Of a stretch of 64,000 nucleotides of DNA, positions 9,401 through 16,844 are shown in pieces. The translations under genes were made by a program, and so were the position numbers. The notes beneath the pieces were generated by a model. The model was not told the DNA's origin and did no database searches. It was given only the letters and a program-made list of their open reading frames with translations. The stretch covers positions 53,199-117,198 of the forward strand of contig NZ_LDJI01000029.1 of NCBI RefSeq assembly GCF_001431415.1, given 5' to 3'. Numbering within the stretch: the stretch's first letter is position 1; every line of letters begins with the position of its first letter. Origin of the DNA: Stenotrophomonas humi. Lineage in GTDB: Bacteria; Pseudomonadota; Gammaproteobacteria; Xanthomonadales; Xanthomonadaceae.

Positions 9401-9745
9401 ACCGGCCAGGGTACCGTTGACGGTGTTGGTCTGGCTCAGGCTCAGGTAGACGCCTTCTTCGGTCTTGGTGCCTTCACCGGACTTGTTGATGGTGATGGTG
9501 TACGGGCCGCCGACACGCAGGCCGCGCGCGTTGTAACGACCAGCCGCATCGGTGGTTGCACGGCTGACCGTGCCCGACTCGACGTGGGTGATGGTGACTT
9601 CAGCACCAGCAACCGGCTGACCACCGTTGTTGGTGACCTGACCGCCGATGCCGGCGGAGGTGTTCTGGGCGAAAGCTGGTGCGGCCGCAAGGGCGACAAC
9701 CAGGCCCAGAGCAAGCTTGGACATCCTGATATGAGGGTGATTCAT
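6446..9745 (-). CDS. Oar-like TonB-dependent outer membrane receptor with carboxypeptidase-regulatory domain
   Basis: 1099 residues. A signal peptide (about 1-27, ending APAFAQ) is followed by a carboxypeptidase regulatory-like (beta-sandwich) domain at about 28-115. Next come the TonB plug (residues about 120-260, with GTSVSQQQIEALPSINRN) and a long beta-barrel that ends in aromatic FRYKF, the outer-membrane insertion signal. This is the Oar architecture common in Xanthomonadaceae; the substrate is unknown. Protein export or uptake of large compounds is possible but not shown. The ATG at 9745 gives a full-length signal peptide; an internal ATG at 9724 would also work. The gene stands alone. 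Confidence 0.9.
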   Translation of the reverse strand: MNHPHIRMSKLALGLVVALAAAPAFAQNTSAGIGGQVTNNGGQPVAGAEVTITHVESGTVSRATTDAAGRYNARGLRVGGPYTITINKSGEGTKTEEGVYLSLSQTNTVNGTLAGDLAATTLEAVQVMAVGGGSDVFSANKMGAGTSVSQQQIEALPSINRNIQDYVRLDPRISQSDKSRGELTVGGQNPRFNAIRIDGINTSDTFGLESNGFPTMRQPVSMDAIEAINIDVSNYDTTITGATGAVVDAVTKSGTNEFHGSVYGTYRDKDMVGDHPVTDAKFNGFEDEKTWGATFGGPIIKDKLFFFANYEKYERSRAAQSYGPRGSNATNVVDIDPSFIAEAQKIAKDVYGVDIGTLDAPAETKQEVEEYAVKLDWNINEDHRVSARFSKLEQVDPNLVGSSRSTSYGGHGISTAGPALGLSSRWYDINKEVKTSVIQLFSDWNENFSTEFKVGRRTYDSLSNVYSKLPQIIIGGGPGNSAVAPPYLNAGADEFRHGNDISTKTTNAYGAANWYIGDHTLKFGFDWESNEIYNLYAQNIWGTYGFANLDDFRNGHYWVYDLNAPVPGKGMDSVAMQYKHRNTGLFVQDTWAVNYNLNLMFGLRVDIPDLDDVPVHNELVQKIYGYDNRQTLDKALVQPRFGFNYTFDSERPTQLRGGLGLFQGAAANVWVGNSYQNSGFGLIGYNQRITAGMTQAQREAIWASLPVSLDPNNPTVPSPASGYSMMVNLMEKGIRQPSVWKANLAFDHELPWYGIVGSVELLHTKVKDAIAFQRLDLGNVNAVRGQDGREMYWSNAYAGTGVRAGSNTNVGAIADTIPGYENVTGWHNDGVILLKNTDKGRSTQFTASLSKPLTDVWGWSLGYTYTDATEVSPLTSSRAISNWNNVAGLNPNDVVAGTSNYEIKNRFTGSLQFRKAFFGDNYTTFSMFYEGRSGLPYSWRFLNDANGDGYSNDLFYVPGGRGDVKFTGGAAMEDAFFAWLDGQEGLAAYRGGVAPRNSQRNAWVNTFDVRISQELPTFFKGHKAEIWLDIMNVGNLLNKDWGQVSYASPFSDRGAATFAGIDQATGKYIYNFDANKVTKVNLTDWESRWSMQVGFRYKF

Positions 9746-9856
9746 TGGTTAGGTAGCCTCGAAACGAGTTGGCGATTGAGAAAAAACGCGATCCTTCAGC
9801 CCCGGGGTCAACCGGGCGCCTGATCGGCTTGAATCTGGGGGTCCCTTACCGAGGCG

Positions 9857-9893
9857 GTTGCAGCCGCAACGGTTAAGATAAGGTTAACACGGT
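9857..9893. promoter_or_regulatory. GGTTAA direct repeats upstream of the Oar-like gene
   Basis: On the plus strand two GGTTAA hexamers occur 11 bp apart (GGTTAAGATAAGGTTAA), the second ending in the palindrome GTTAAC. One helical turn between direct repeats is the spacing used by OmpR/PhoB-family regulators. The site lies about 125 bp upstream of the receptor ATG in an otherwise gene-free 220-bp gap. The binding protein is unknown. Confidence 0.35.
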
Positions 9894-9965
9894 AATGACT
9901 GTTTATGACTGGAATAAGACAGTCGTGCGGCACTGCAGCAAGACAAAAACCGCCAAATCAATCGC

Positions 9966-10559
9966 TTAATGGATCGACGCGAGGTAGGCCGTCAATCCAT
10001 CCAGCAGCATCTGCACCGAAATGGCGACAAGCAGCATGCCCATCAGCCGCTCCAGCGCGATCAGCGCGCGCGACCCCAGCAGCCGGTAAAGCAGCGGTGC
10101 CGACATCAGGATCGCGGCCGTGGCACCCCATGCCAACAGCAGCGCCAGGCTCCAGTCCCCCAGCCGATGCGGCTCGTTGCTGCCCATCAGCATCACCGCC
10201 GCCATGCCGGAGGGCCCGGCCACCAGCGGGATGGCCATCGGCACGATGAAGGGCTCGCCGTCGGGCACCGCCCCCATCAGACCTTCCGGCCGGGGAAAGA
10301 TCATGCGGATGCCGATCAGGAACAACACGATACCGCCCGCAATGGCCACCGATTCCTGGCGCAGATGCATGAGTTCGAGCGCATAGCGGCCGCCCCACAG
10401 GAAGCCCATCAGCACGACCAAAGCAATCAGCAGCTCGCGGATCAGCACCACCCGCTGCCGCCGAGGCGTCAGCGGCTTGAGCAGGCTCAGGAAGACGGGG
10501 ATGTTGCCCAGCGGGTCCAGGATCAGGAACAGCATCAAGGCTGCCGACAGGACAGTCAC
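9966..10559 (-). CDS. MarC family integral membrane protein
   Basis: 197 residues with six hydrophobic segments, starting MTVLSAALMLFLILDPLGNIP when read from a GTG. The N-terminal LDPLGNxP motif and the later GPSGMAAVMLM motif are typical of the MarC (UPF0056) family of inner-membrane proteins, whose transport function is unclear. I chose the GTG at 10559 because it overlaps the upstream SDR stop codon as GTGA, the same 4-bp coupling seen between grxD and the SDR gene. An ATG ten codons upstream lies inside the SDR gene and would add hydrophilic residues. It is the last gene of a grxD-SDR-marC operon. Confidence 0.87.
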   Translation of the reverse strand: MTVLSAALMLFLILDPLGNIPVFLSLLKPLTPRRQRVVLIRELLIALVVLMGFLWGGRYALELMHLRQESVAIAGGIVLFLIGIRMIFPRPEGLMGAVPDGEPFIVPMAIPLVAGPSGMAAVMLMGSNEPHRLGDWSLALLLAWGATAAILMSAPLLYRLLGSRALIALERLMGMLLVAISVQMLLDGLTAYLASIH

Positions 10560-11299
10560 GCAGGCAGTTCCAGCACCCTTCCCCGCCACGGCGCGCCGCC
10601 GGCCGCCAGCAGCTGCACGCAGGCCTCGGCGTAGTTCGCCGGGTCGACCGCCACCGCATCTTCTTCATGAGTGAATGCGCGCGCGCGCAGCCCGGTGCGC
10701 ATCGGCCCGGGCTGGAGACCGCTGACCCGGACCGGCCCGTTGCCGAGCTCGTGATGCAGGGAGTCCAGCAGGCCCCGCAAACCGTACTGGGCCACGCCGT
10801 AGCCGCCCCAATAGGCCTGGCCAACCCTTTGCGGGTCATCCAGCGCGAACACGACCGCCGCATCCTCGCGTTGCCGCAACAGCGGCAGGCAGGCCTGGGT
10901 GAGCCAGGCACGCGCGGTCAGGTTCACGTGGATGGCGCGCGCGAATGCTGCCGGATCACCGAGCGCGAACGGCGTCAGCCCCGGGAAGTTGGCGGCGCAA
11001 TGCAGCAACCCGTCCAACCGACCCAGCTCGGACTCCAACCGCTCGGCCAAAGCCGCATAGTCGTCCGGGCTGGCGCCTTCCAGATCCAGCGGGTACAGCA
11101 GCGGCTCCGGCCCGAGCCGGGCGGCGCTGTCATAGACACGATTGAGCTTGGCGACCTTGCGCCCCAGCAATACCACCGTGGCGCCGGCTGCCGCGCAGGC
11201 ATTGGCGGCCGCAGCCCCCAAACCACCCGCCGCGCCCGCCACCAACACCACCCTGCCACCCAGTTCCGGCATCCCGGCACTCCGTGGCTGCGCACTCAC
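10556..11299 (-). CDS. YciK-like short-chain dehydrogenase/reductase with degenerate catalytic site
   Basis: 247 residues with a Rossmann NAD(P)-binding motif (AGAAGGLGAA, about 21-30) and CAANF at about 101-105 in place of NNAG. The length and the C-terminal LQPGPMRTGLRARAF segment match the YciK group. The active-site motif reads YGVAQ (Tyr167, Gln171) instead of YxxxK, and the usual catalytic Ser region reads FALDDPQRVG. Two of the residues needed for SDR chemistry are therefore replaced. It may be a non-catalytic SDR or use another mechanism; no substrate is known. The GTG start overlaps the grxD stop (GTGA), and marC overlaps its end. Confidence 0.82.
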   Translation of the reverse strand: MSAQPRSAGMPELGGRVVLVAGAAGGLGAAAANACAAAGATVVLLGRKVAKLNRVYDSAARLGPEPLLYPLDLEGASPDDYAALAERLESELGRLDGLLHCAANFPGLTPFALGDPAAFARAIHVNLTARAWLTQACLPLLRQREDAAVVFALDDPQRVGQAYWGGYGVAQYGLRGLLDSLHHELGNGPVRVSGLQPGPMRTGLRARAFTHEEDAVAVDPANYAEACVQLLAAGGAPWRGRVLELPA

Positions 11300-11616
11300 G
11301 CTTGTCCGGCCTCGGCAACGATGCGCTTGAGCTCACCGGATTCGAGGAGTTCCAGGATGATGTCGCAGCCGCCGATCAACTCCCCGTGCATATAAAACTG
11401 TGGGAAGGACGGCAGGTTCGAGTAGCGCGGCAGATTGGCACGCACTTCGGGGAACTCCAGCACGTTGACCGTGCGCAGGTTGACCGCACCAGCGGCCAAC
11501 AGAGCCTGCACCGCACGACTGGAATAACCGCACATCGGGTACTGCGGCGTACCCTTCATGAACAGGACGAGAGGATGCTGTTCCACCTCAGCCTGGATTT
11601 GCTCCATCACCGGCAT
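11296..11616 (-). CDS. grxD: Monothiol glutaredoxin Grx4
   Basis: 106 residues with the monothiol CGYS active site (Cys29) and the Grx4 features KGTPQYPMCG, LPSFPQFYMHGELIGGCDI and a C-terminal helix. Grx4 proteins bind a glutathione-ligated [2Fe-2S] cluster and deliver Fe-S to targets, often with BolA. I chose the ATG at 11616, which has a good Shine-Dalgarno (AGGGAGAA); longer upstream reading adds basic residues that do not resemble glutaredoxins and overlaps sodB. The gene is divergent from sodB, so the shared 118-bp region probably holds both promoters and links two iron/redox genes. Confidence 0.94.
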   Translation of the reverse strand: MPVMEQIQAEVEQHPLVLFMKGTPQYPMCGYSSRAVQALLAAGAVNLRTVNVLEFPEVRANLPRYSNLPSFPQFYMHGELIGGCDIILELLESGELKRIVAEAGQA

Positions 11617-11734
11617 TCGAATTCTCCCTGCTGCGAAAGAACGGCCTGTCCTGGTCGGATAGACTTTCCGTGGCCGCCAATTGTAAGCCGAGCCGGCCCA
11701 CTCCCGACGCCCTCGCCTCGAAAAGAAATGCCCC

Positions 11735-12313
11735 ATGCCCGTACAACTGCCTGAACTGCCTTACTCCCGCACCGCGCTGCAACCGCACATTTCGGCAGAG
11801 ACACTGGACCTTCACCATGGCCGCCATCACCGCGCCTATGTGGATGCGGTCAATGCCCGCATCGCCGGCACCGAGATGGACGAACTGTCGCTGGAGGACA
11901 TCGTCCGCGGCAGCCAGGGCAGTCTTTTCGAGGCGGCAGCGCAGGCCTGGAACCATGCGTTCTTCTGGCAGTGCCTGCATCCACGCGCCGGTGACGACCC
12001 CCATGGCGCACTGGCCGAACGCATCAACCTGCAGTTTGGTGACGTGCAGAAGCTGCGTGAGGAGTTCAACCGCGCCGCGATGGCCGTATTTGGCTCCGGC
12101 TGGGCATGGCTGGTGCAACACCCGGACGGCACGCTGGCCATCACCACCACCCGCAATGCCAACACGCCACTGACCGGCGACAGCACGCCACTGCTGGTCT
12201 GCGATGTATGGGAGCACGCCTATTACAGCGATTACCGCAATGAGCGCGCTCGCTATCTGCAGGCCTTCTGGAAACTGGTGAACTGGGATTTCGTCAGTTC
12301 GCAATTGCGCTGA
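11735..12313 (+). CDS. sodB: Iron superoxide dismutase
   Basis: 192 residues. The metal ligands are in the classical Fe-SOD spacing: His27, His74 (QAWNH), Asp157 and His161 (CDVWEHAYY), one residue later than in E. coli SodB. Gln70 in the AAQAWNH motif is the second-sphere glutamine placed as in iron rather than manganese enzymes. The FGSGWAWLV motif is also present. It disproportionates superoxide in the cytoplasm. The gene is monocistronic, followed by a hairpin and the convergent AhpD-like gene. Confidence 0.94.
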   Translation: MPVQLPELPYSRTALQPHISAETLDLHHGRHHRAYVDAVNARIAGTEMDELSLEDIVRGSQGSLFEAAAQAWNHAFFWQCLHPRAGDDPHGALAERINLQFGDVQKLREEFNRAAMAVFGSGWAWLVQHPDGTLAITTTRNANTPLTGDSTPLLVCDVWEHAYYSDYRNERARYLQAFWKLVNWDFVSSQLR

Positions 12314-12331
12314 GCAGCACCCTCGGCACCG

Positions 12332-12356
12332 CGCCATGCCCGGCACAGGCATGGCG
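12332..12356. terminator. Hairpin between convergent sodB and AhpD-like gene
   Basis: A 9-bp perfect stem (CGCCATGCC / GGCATGGCG) with a 7-nt loop starts 18 bp after the sodB stop codon. A second short GC palindrome (GCCCGGCCGGGC) follows. There is no T-run, so this is a moderate-confidence bidirectional terminator. Confidence 0.5.
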
Positions 12357-12397
12357 GCAAAGCCCGGCCGGGCCAGGCGCCGCGCCACCAATCCGGC

Positions 12398-12733
12398 TCA
12401 GTCGTGAGTGGCCACCGCATCCAGCACGCGGGCCGAGTACACCATCGCCGCGCCAGCATTGAGGGCAACGGCCACACCCAGTGCCTCGGCGATCTCCTCG
12501 CGACTCGCCCCCTGCTTCAAGGCCGCATCCACATGCGTGGTGATGCAACCATCGCAGCGCGTGGTCACCGCCACGGCCAGCGCGATCAGCTCGCGGGTTT
12601 TGCCGTCCAGATGCGCAGTCTGCGCACCAGCCCCACTGAGCGTGAGATAGCCTTTGAGCGTATCGGGCGACAGCTTGCCCAGCTCGCCGATGCGGCCTTT
12701 CAGTTCACGACGATACGCATTCCAATCCAACAT
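12398..12733 (-). CDS. Carboxymuconolactone decarboxylase/AhpD-like protein (alkylhydroperoxidase family)
   Basis: 111 residues forming one CMD domain. It carries the AhpD-type active-site signature with Glu48 and CDGC (Cys60, Cys63) followed by His67 (CITTHVDAAL). Such proteins usually reduce peroxides through the CxxC pair; the electron donor is unknown here. It lies 69 bp downstream of purK on the same strand, and its Shine-Dalgarno GGAG sits in the 3' arm of a perfect hairpin (see separate entry). The location next to sodB and grxD fits a redox role, but this is context only. Confidence 0.85.
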   Translation of the reverse strand: MLDWNAYRRELKGRIGELGKLSPDTLKGYLTLSGAGAQTAHLDGKTRELIALAVAVTTRCDGCITTHVDAALKQGASREEIAEALGVAVALNAGAAMVYSARVLDAVATHD

Positions 12734-12737
12734 GGGA

Positions 12738-12763
12738 CGTCTCCGGTTGAAGTACCGGAGACG
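12738..12763 (-). promoter_or_regulatory. Inverted repeat that would sequester the Shine-Dalgarno of the AhpD-like gene
   Basis: A perfect 9-bp inverted repeat (CGTCTCCGG / CCGGAGACG) with an 8-nt spacer ends 4 nt before the ATG at 12733. In the minus-strand RNA the 3' arm contains GGAG, 7 nt from the start codon, so folding would hide the ribosome binding site. It could instead be a DNA operator or the end hairpin of the purEK transcript. Confidence 0.5.
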
Positions 12764-12802
12764 CTACGCCAGCGGACCTTATGGCGATGTAACGGCTGCG
12801 CC

Positions 12803-13945
12803 TCAGCGGCGCAGCGTTTCCAGCACCGGCGCCACCTGCGCCTGAACACCCAGGACCTCGCCCACCCGCTCCAGGGCGTCCGCCAAGGCCACGGCGGAGT
12901 CGTCACGCAGGTTGGCGTGCCCCACCTTGCGACCTTCACGCGACTGTTTGCCGTAATCGTGCCAATGACCGGACGACTCGTTCAGCACCGGGCCCGCCTC
13001 AGGCATCTGCCCGATCCAGTTCAGCATGCAGGCATGGCCAAGCATGCGGGTGTCGCCCAGCGGCAGACCGAGCACCGCGCGCAGGTGGTTCTCAAACTGC
13101 GAGGTTTCGGCACCATCGCTGGTCCAGTGGCCGGAGTTGTGCACGCGCGGCGCCATCTCATTGGCAAGCAGCGCATCGCCACGGCAGAACAATTCCAGTG
13201 CGAACACGCCCACGTAATCGAGGCGTTCGGCCACGCGACGTGCGTAGTCGATGGCAGTGTCATGCTGTGACGAAGAAGCCACGGCCGGCGCCAGACTGGC
13301 CGACAACACGCCGTCCACATGCCAGTTGCCCGTCAGCGGCCACGCGCGGAATTCACCATCGCGAGCGCGCACGGCAACCACACTGATTTCACGGTCGAAC
13401 GCCACGAACCCTTCAAGGATCAGGCCGGTTTTCTCGACCTGCGCACCCAGCGTCTGCCACGCCGCGTCGATATCGGCTTCGCTGCGAATGCGGAACTGGC
13501 CTTTGCCGTCATAGCCGAGGCGGCGCGTCTTGAGGATGCACGGCATGCCGAACTCGGCCACCTTGGCGGCCAGCTCGTCGCGACTGCGAATGTCGGCGAA
13601 AGGCGGCAGTGCGATTCCCAGTTCCTGGAACAGCGTCTTCTCGCTCAGGCGGTCCTGCGCCACCGCCAATGCGACCGGATTCGGATAGACCGGCTTGCGC
13701 TCGGCCAACCAGCGCGCGCTGGCAGCGGGCACGTTCTCGAAATCGAAGGTGACCACATCCACCCTTGCGGCAAATTCGGCCAGCGCGGCGGTGTCATCAA
13801 AGGCGCCTACCTGCAGCGGCGCGACCTGCCCGGCACAGGCATCCGCCGCAGGGTCGAACACCACGAAACGCAGGCCCAGCGGAGCACCGGCCAACACCAT
13901 CATGCGGGCCAGCTGGCCGCCGCCCAGAATACCGACGGTGATCAT
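12803..13945 (-). CDS. purK: N5-carboxyaminoimidazole ribonucleotide synthase
   Basis: 380 residues of an ATP-grasp protein. It begins with [20 protein letters not shown], the PurK N-terminal nucleotide-binding signature. It continues with the ATP-grasp domain ([19 protein letters not shown], about 140-160) and [13 protein letters not shown] (about 270-285), the PurK substrate/Mg region. It converts AIR, bicarbonate and ATP to N5-CAIR in de novo purine synthesis. Its ATG overlaps the purE TGA by 4 bp, giving a coupled purE-purK operon as in most gammaproteobacteria. Confidence 0.95.
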   Translation of the reverse strand: MITVGILGGGQLARMMVLAGAPLGLRFVVFDPAADACAGQVAPLQVGAFDDTAALAEFAARVDVVTFDFENVPAASARWLAERKPVYPNPVALAVAQDRLSEKTLFQELGIALPPFADIRSRDELAAKVAEFGMPCILKTRRLGYDGKGQFRIRSEADIDAAWQTLGAQVEKTGLILEGFVAFDREISVVAVRARDGEFRAWPLTGNWHVDGVLSASLAPAVASSSQHDTAIDYARRVAERLDYVGVFALELFCRGDALLANEMAPRVHNSGHWTSDGAETSQFENHLRAVLGLPLGDTRMLGHACMLNWIGQMPEAGPVLNESSGHWHDYGKQSREGRKVGHANLRDDSAVALADALERVGEVLGVQAQVAPVLETLRR

Positions 13946-14445
13946 TGGCGCGGGTCGTCCGCCGCCATCACGTCGTCGGTCTGGCGCGTGCGGAATGTCT
14001 CAAGCGCCTGACCGATGGACGGCTGCTCCGGTGCCAGCATCGCCGCAGCAAACAACGCGGCATTGGAGGCACCGGCGTTGCCGATGGCGAAGGTCGCAAC
14101 CGGGATGCCGGCCGGCATCTGCACGATCGACAACAGCGAATCCATACCGTTCAGCGCCTTGGACTGCACCGGCACGCCCAGCACCGGTACGGCGGTCTTG
14201 GCAGCCAGCATGCCCGGCAGGTGCGCAGCGCCACCGGCACCGGCGATGATCGCGCGCAAGCCACGCGGGCCCGCCTGCTCGGCATAGGTGAACAGTACGT
14301 CCGGCGTGCGGTGCGCCGAAACCACCTTCACTTCATACGGAACGCCCAGCGCATCAAGCTTCTGGGCAGCGTGCTGCATGGTTTCCCAATCGGAGCGGGA
14401 ACCCATGACGATGCCGACAAGCGGCACGGAGGGGTTGAGGGTCAT
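13942..14445 (-). CDS. purE: N5-carboxyaminoimidazole ribonucleotide mutase
   Basis: 167 residues of class I PurE. The signature GSRSDWETM at about 16-24 binds the phosphate of the substrate, and SAHRTPD (about 44-50) carries the catalytic His. [13 protein letters not shown] (about 70-82) completes the active site. The enzyme isomerises N5-CAIR to CAIR. The gene precedes purK with a 4-bp overlap and is divergent from a Trm112-like gene, with a 59-bp gap that must contain both promoters. Confidence 0.95.
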   Translation of the reverse strand: MTLNPSVPLVGIVMGSRSDWETMQHAAQKLDALGVPYEVKVVSAHRTPDVLFTYAEQAGPRGLRAIIAGAGGAAHLPGMLAAKTAVPVLGVPVQSKALNGMDSLLSIVQMPAGIPVATFAIGNAGASNAALFAAAMLAPEQPSIGQALETFRTRQTDDVMAADDPRQ

Positions 14446-14504
14446 TGGCCGTCACCTGCTGCAAAGACGTATTCTAGCCGCCTTCCCCGCAAGACCACGA
14501 CCTG

Positions 14505-14774
14505 ATGGACCGCAAACTGCTCGACCTGCTCGTCTCCCCGGACACCCGCCAGCCGTTGGCCCAGCTGGAAAGCGCCGGCCTGGAAGCGCTGAACCGCGCC
14601 ATCGCCGCCGGCACCGTCAGCCGCAGCGACGGCAGCGCCCAGACCGAAGCCCTGCGCGAGGCCCTGGTGACCCGCGACCGCAAACAAGCATTCCGCGTCG
14701 AAGACGGCATCCCGGTGCTGCTGGCCGATGAGGCCATCGACACCGCCCAGATCACCGACTTCCCGGGCAAGTAA
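14505..14774 (+). CDS. Trm112-like (YcaR/UPF0434 family) small protein lacking zinc cysteines
   Basis: 89 residues. The start MDRKLLDLLVSPDTRQPL and the end FRVEDGIPVLLADEAI match the Trm112/YcaR fold. YcaR-type proteins normally carry CPxCxG, but here the equivalent stretch reads SPDTRQPL and there is no cysteine in the whole protein. The middle is also lengthened. The role is unknown in bacteria; eukaryotic and archaeal Trm112 activates methyltransferases. Its stop codon overlaps the nadC ATG (TAATG), so the two genes are translationally coupled. Confidence 0.75.
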   Translation: MDRKLLDLLVSPDTRQPLAQLESAGLEALNRAIAAGTVSRSDGSAQTEALREALVTRDRKQAFRVEDGIPVLLADEAIDTAQITDFPGK

Positions 14775-15631
14775 TGCTGCCGCACCCGCCGCTTGCACCG
14801 CCGCCGGAACAGATCGATGCCGACGTCGTCCGCGCCCTGGCCGAGGACATCGGCAGCGGTGACGTCACCGCCGCCCTGTTGCCCGACAGCGCCGATGTCG
14901 CCTACCTGCTGTGCAAGCAGGATGCGGTGATCGCCGGCCGACCCTGGTTTGATGCCACCCACCGTGCGCTCGACCCGGATGTGCAGATCCACTGGCGGGT
15001 ACTGGAAGGTGACCACGTCAAGGCCGGCACCGTACTGGCCACGCTACAGGGCCGCAGCCGCAGCCTGGTCAGCGCCGAGCGCACCTCGCTCAACTTCCTG
15101 CAGACCCTGTCCGGCACCGCGACCATCACCGCCCGTCATGTGGCCGCAGTGGCCGGCACCAAGGCACGCATCCTCGACACCCGCAAAACCCTGCCCGGTC
15201 TGCGCCTGGCACAGAAGTACGCGGTGCGCTGCGGCGGCGGTGACAACCACCGCATTGGCCTGTTCGACACGGTGATGCTCAAGGAAAACCACATCCGCGC
15301 CGCCGGCTCGCTCACCGCCGCCGTGCATGCCGCGCGCGCGCAGCAGCCGCAGTTGCCGCTGGTGGTGGAAGTGGAAGACCTGCAGCAGCTTGAGCAAGCT
15401 CTGGCGGCCGGTTGCGAGCGCATCCTGATCGACGACTTCAGCCCCGCGATGCGTCGCGATGCCGTACGCATCGCCGCCGGTCGCATTCCGCTGGAGGTAT
15501 CAGGCAGCGTTGATCTGGTCGGCCTGCGCGCCATCGCCGAGGATGGTGTGGACTGTATTTCCATCGGTGGGCTGACCAAGCATGTGCAGGCCATCGACCT
15601 GTCGTTGAAACTCGGCCCGCCGCCGGCCTGA
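14774..15631 (+). CDS. nadC: Nicotinate-nucleotide pyrophosphorylase (carboxylating), QPRTase
   Basis: 285 residues covering both QPRTase domains. Key motifs are ERTSLNFLQTLSGTAT (about 97-112), DTRKTLPGLRLAQKYAVRCGGG (from about 136) and ISIGGLTKHVQAIDLSLK at the C-terminus. These hold the quinolinate- and PRPP-binding arginines, lysines and histidine. It converts quinolinate and PRPP into nicotinate mononucleotide in NAD synthesis. It overlaps the Trm112-like gene by one base. The next gene starts 115 bp downstream behind its own Shine-Dalgarno. Confidence 0.95.
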   Translation: MLPHPPLAPPPEQIDADVVRALAEDIGSGDVTAALLPDSADVAYLLCKQDAVIAGRPWFDATHRALDPDVQIHWRVLEGDHVKAGTVLATLQGRSRSLVSAERTSLNFLQTLSGTATITARHVAAVAGTKARILDTRKTLPGLRLAQKYAVRCGGGDNHRIGLFDTVMLKENHIRAAGSLTAAVHAARAQQPQLPLVVEVEDLQQLEQALAAGCERILIDDFSPAMRRDAVRIAAGRIPLEVSGSVDLVGLRAIAEDGVDCISIGGLTKHVQAIDLSLKLGPPPA

Positions 15632-15746
15632 ATCATCGTTGCCGACGGCCTTGCCCGCGCCCAGGCGCTCGTTGCGGGTGCCGGCGCTCACGGCTTCCAC
15701 ACGACCTGAACTGCAACACTTCCCCTGCACCCTCGCGGAGTCAGAT

Positions 15747-16727
15747 GTGGCGTACCGATACCTGTTGTGCTGCCTTGCGCTGCTCGCCCCCGCCTTTTCC
15801 GCTGCGGCGGTCGAGGCCTGCGACATTCCCGTGCGTTACGGGGTCAGCGACACCGCCAAGGCCATCGTCCGCGCTGCCTGTGATGAACACCGGTTGTGGT
15901 ACCGCCCCTTCATTGACCGCGACGGCCGCATTGCCAGCCTTGGCGTCACCGAAGCCGAAGCCGAGCACCTCGCCGACAACGGCCTGATCGCCTGGCAACG
16001 CGTTGCCGGATACTGGCGCGAAAGCGGCACCCTGTCGGCGATGGGCGCCATCCCCGGCGCCACCAGTTGCATGCAGCCGGCCGGTAACCGTTACAGCGAC
16101 ACCGACTGCCGTGCATTCCTGATCGACAACCCGTGGTCGGCGGCTTTCATTTCCTGGGTGATGACACGCGCCAGCGTGCCCGGCTTCAACCGCTCCCCTC
16201 GCCATATCGACTACATCCGCGCCGCCTATCAGGGCGGCGCCAACGGCTCGCCTTACCGGATGGCTGATCCCGGCACGGAGAAACCGGCACCTGGGGACAT
16301 GCTCTGCTTCCTGCGCAATCGCAGCAGCACACTGAACTACACGGGGTTGATCGAAGCACTGGGCAGCGGCCGCGCCGGCAACTGGAAATCGCATTGCGAA
16401 GTGGTGATCGGTGCCAATGTCGGCGGCGACCGCACGTTGTACCTGGTGGGCGGCAACGTGGCCAACGCGGTGGTGATGCGCAAGCTCATGCTCGACCGGA
16501 CCGGCCTGCTTGAGCTCCCCAAGGCCAACAATGCGCAACCGATCATTGAGCAAGGGTGCTCGCCCGGCCATGAGGAGGAATGCAACCTCAACCGACAGGA
16601 CTGGGCGGCGCTGCTTAAACTTACCGCCACCGCACCGATTCCCGTACCGCACCCGGAACAGGCCCCTCCCACCGCACCAGTGCCAGCCGCGTCGAGCGAG
16701 CCGGTTCCAGCCCCGCCTACGCGCTGA
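15747..16727 (+). CDS. DUF2272 domain exported protein
   Basis: 326 residues. I start at the GTG at 15747, which has GGAG at a 6-nt spacing and gives a clean signal peptide (MAYRYLLCCLALLAPAFSAAA). Reading from further upstream puts an unlikely Arg/Pro-rich stretch ahead of the signal. The body (about residues 100-270) has PWSAAFISWVM, SPRHIDYIRAAY and APGDMLCFLR, the conserved blocks of DUF2272, a family resembling papain/CHAP-like folds with Cys/His residues. The C-terminal 40 residues are a Pro/Ala-rich low-complexity tail. Function unknown; a periplasmic or secreted hydrolase is possible. Confidence 0.78.
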   Translation: MAYRYLLCCLALLAPAFSAAAVEACDIPVRYGVSDTAKAIVRAACDEHRLWYRPFIDRDGRIASLGVTEAEAEHLADNGLIAWQRVAGYWRESGTLSAMGAIPGATSCMQPAGNRYSDTDCRAFLIDNPWSAAFISWVMTRASVPGFNRSPRHIDYIRAAYQGGANGSPYRMADPGTEKPAPGDMLCFLRNRSSTLNYTGLIEALGSGRAGNWKSHCEVVIGANVGGDRTLYLVGGNVANAVVMRKLMLDRTGLLELPKANNAQPIIEQGCSPGHEEECNLNRQDWAALLKLTATAPIPVPHPEQAPPTAPVPAASSEPVPAPPTR

Positions 16728-16844
16728 CATCCCCCAAACCTCGACATCGATGATGCCCGGCACGGGTGAAGCGCTGGCGCAGCGTCCACCAGCGGAAGGG
16801 CACGGCATTGCACCAGCCACGGCGGGATGCCCTAAAGTATCGGC

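Noticed and set aside
4970..9823. A very long open plus-strand frame (about 1600 codons) across ppnN and the Oar-like gene
   Set aside because: It is the antisense frame of two well-identified minus-strand genes in high-GC DNA; its sequence is rich in His/Arg/Gly/Val without any family signature.
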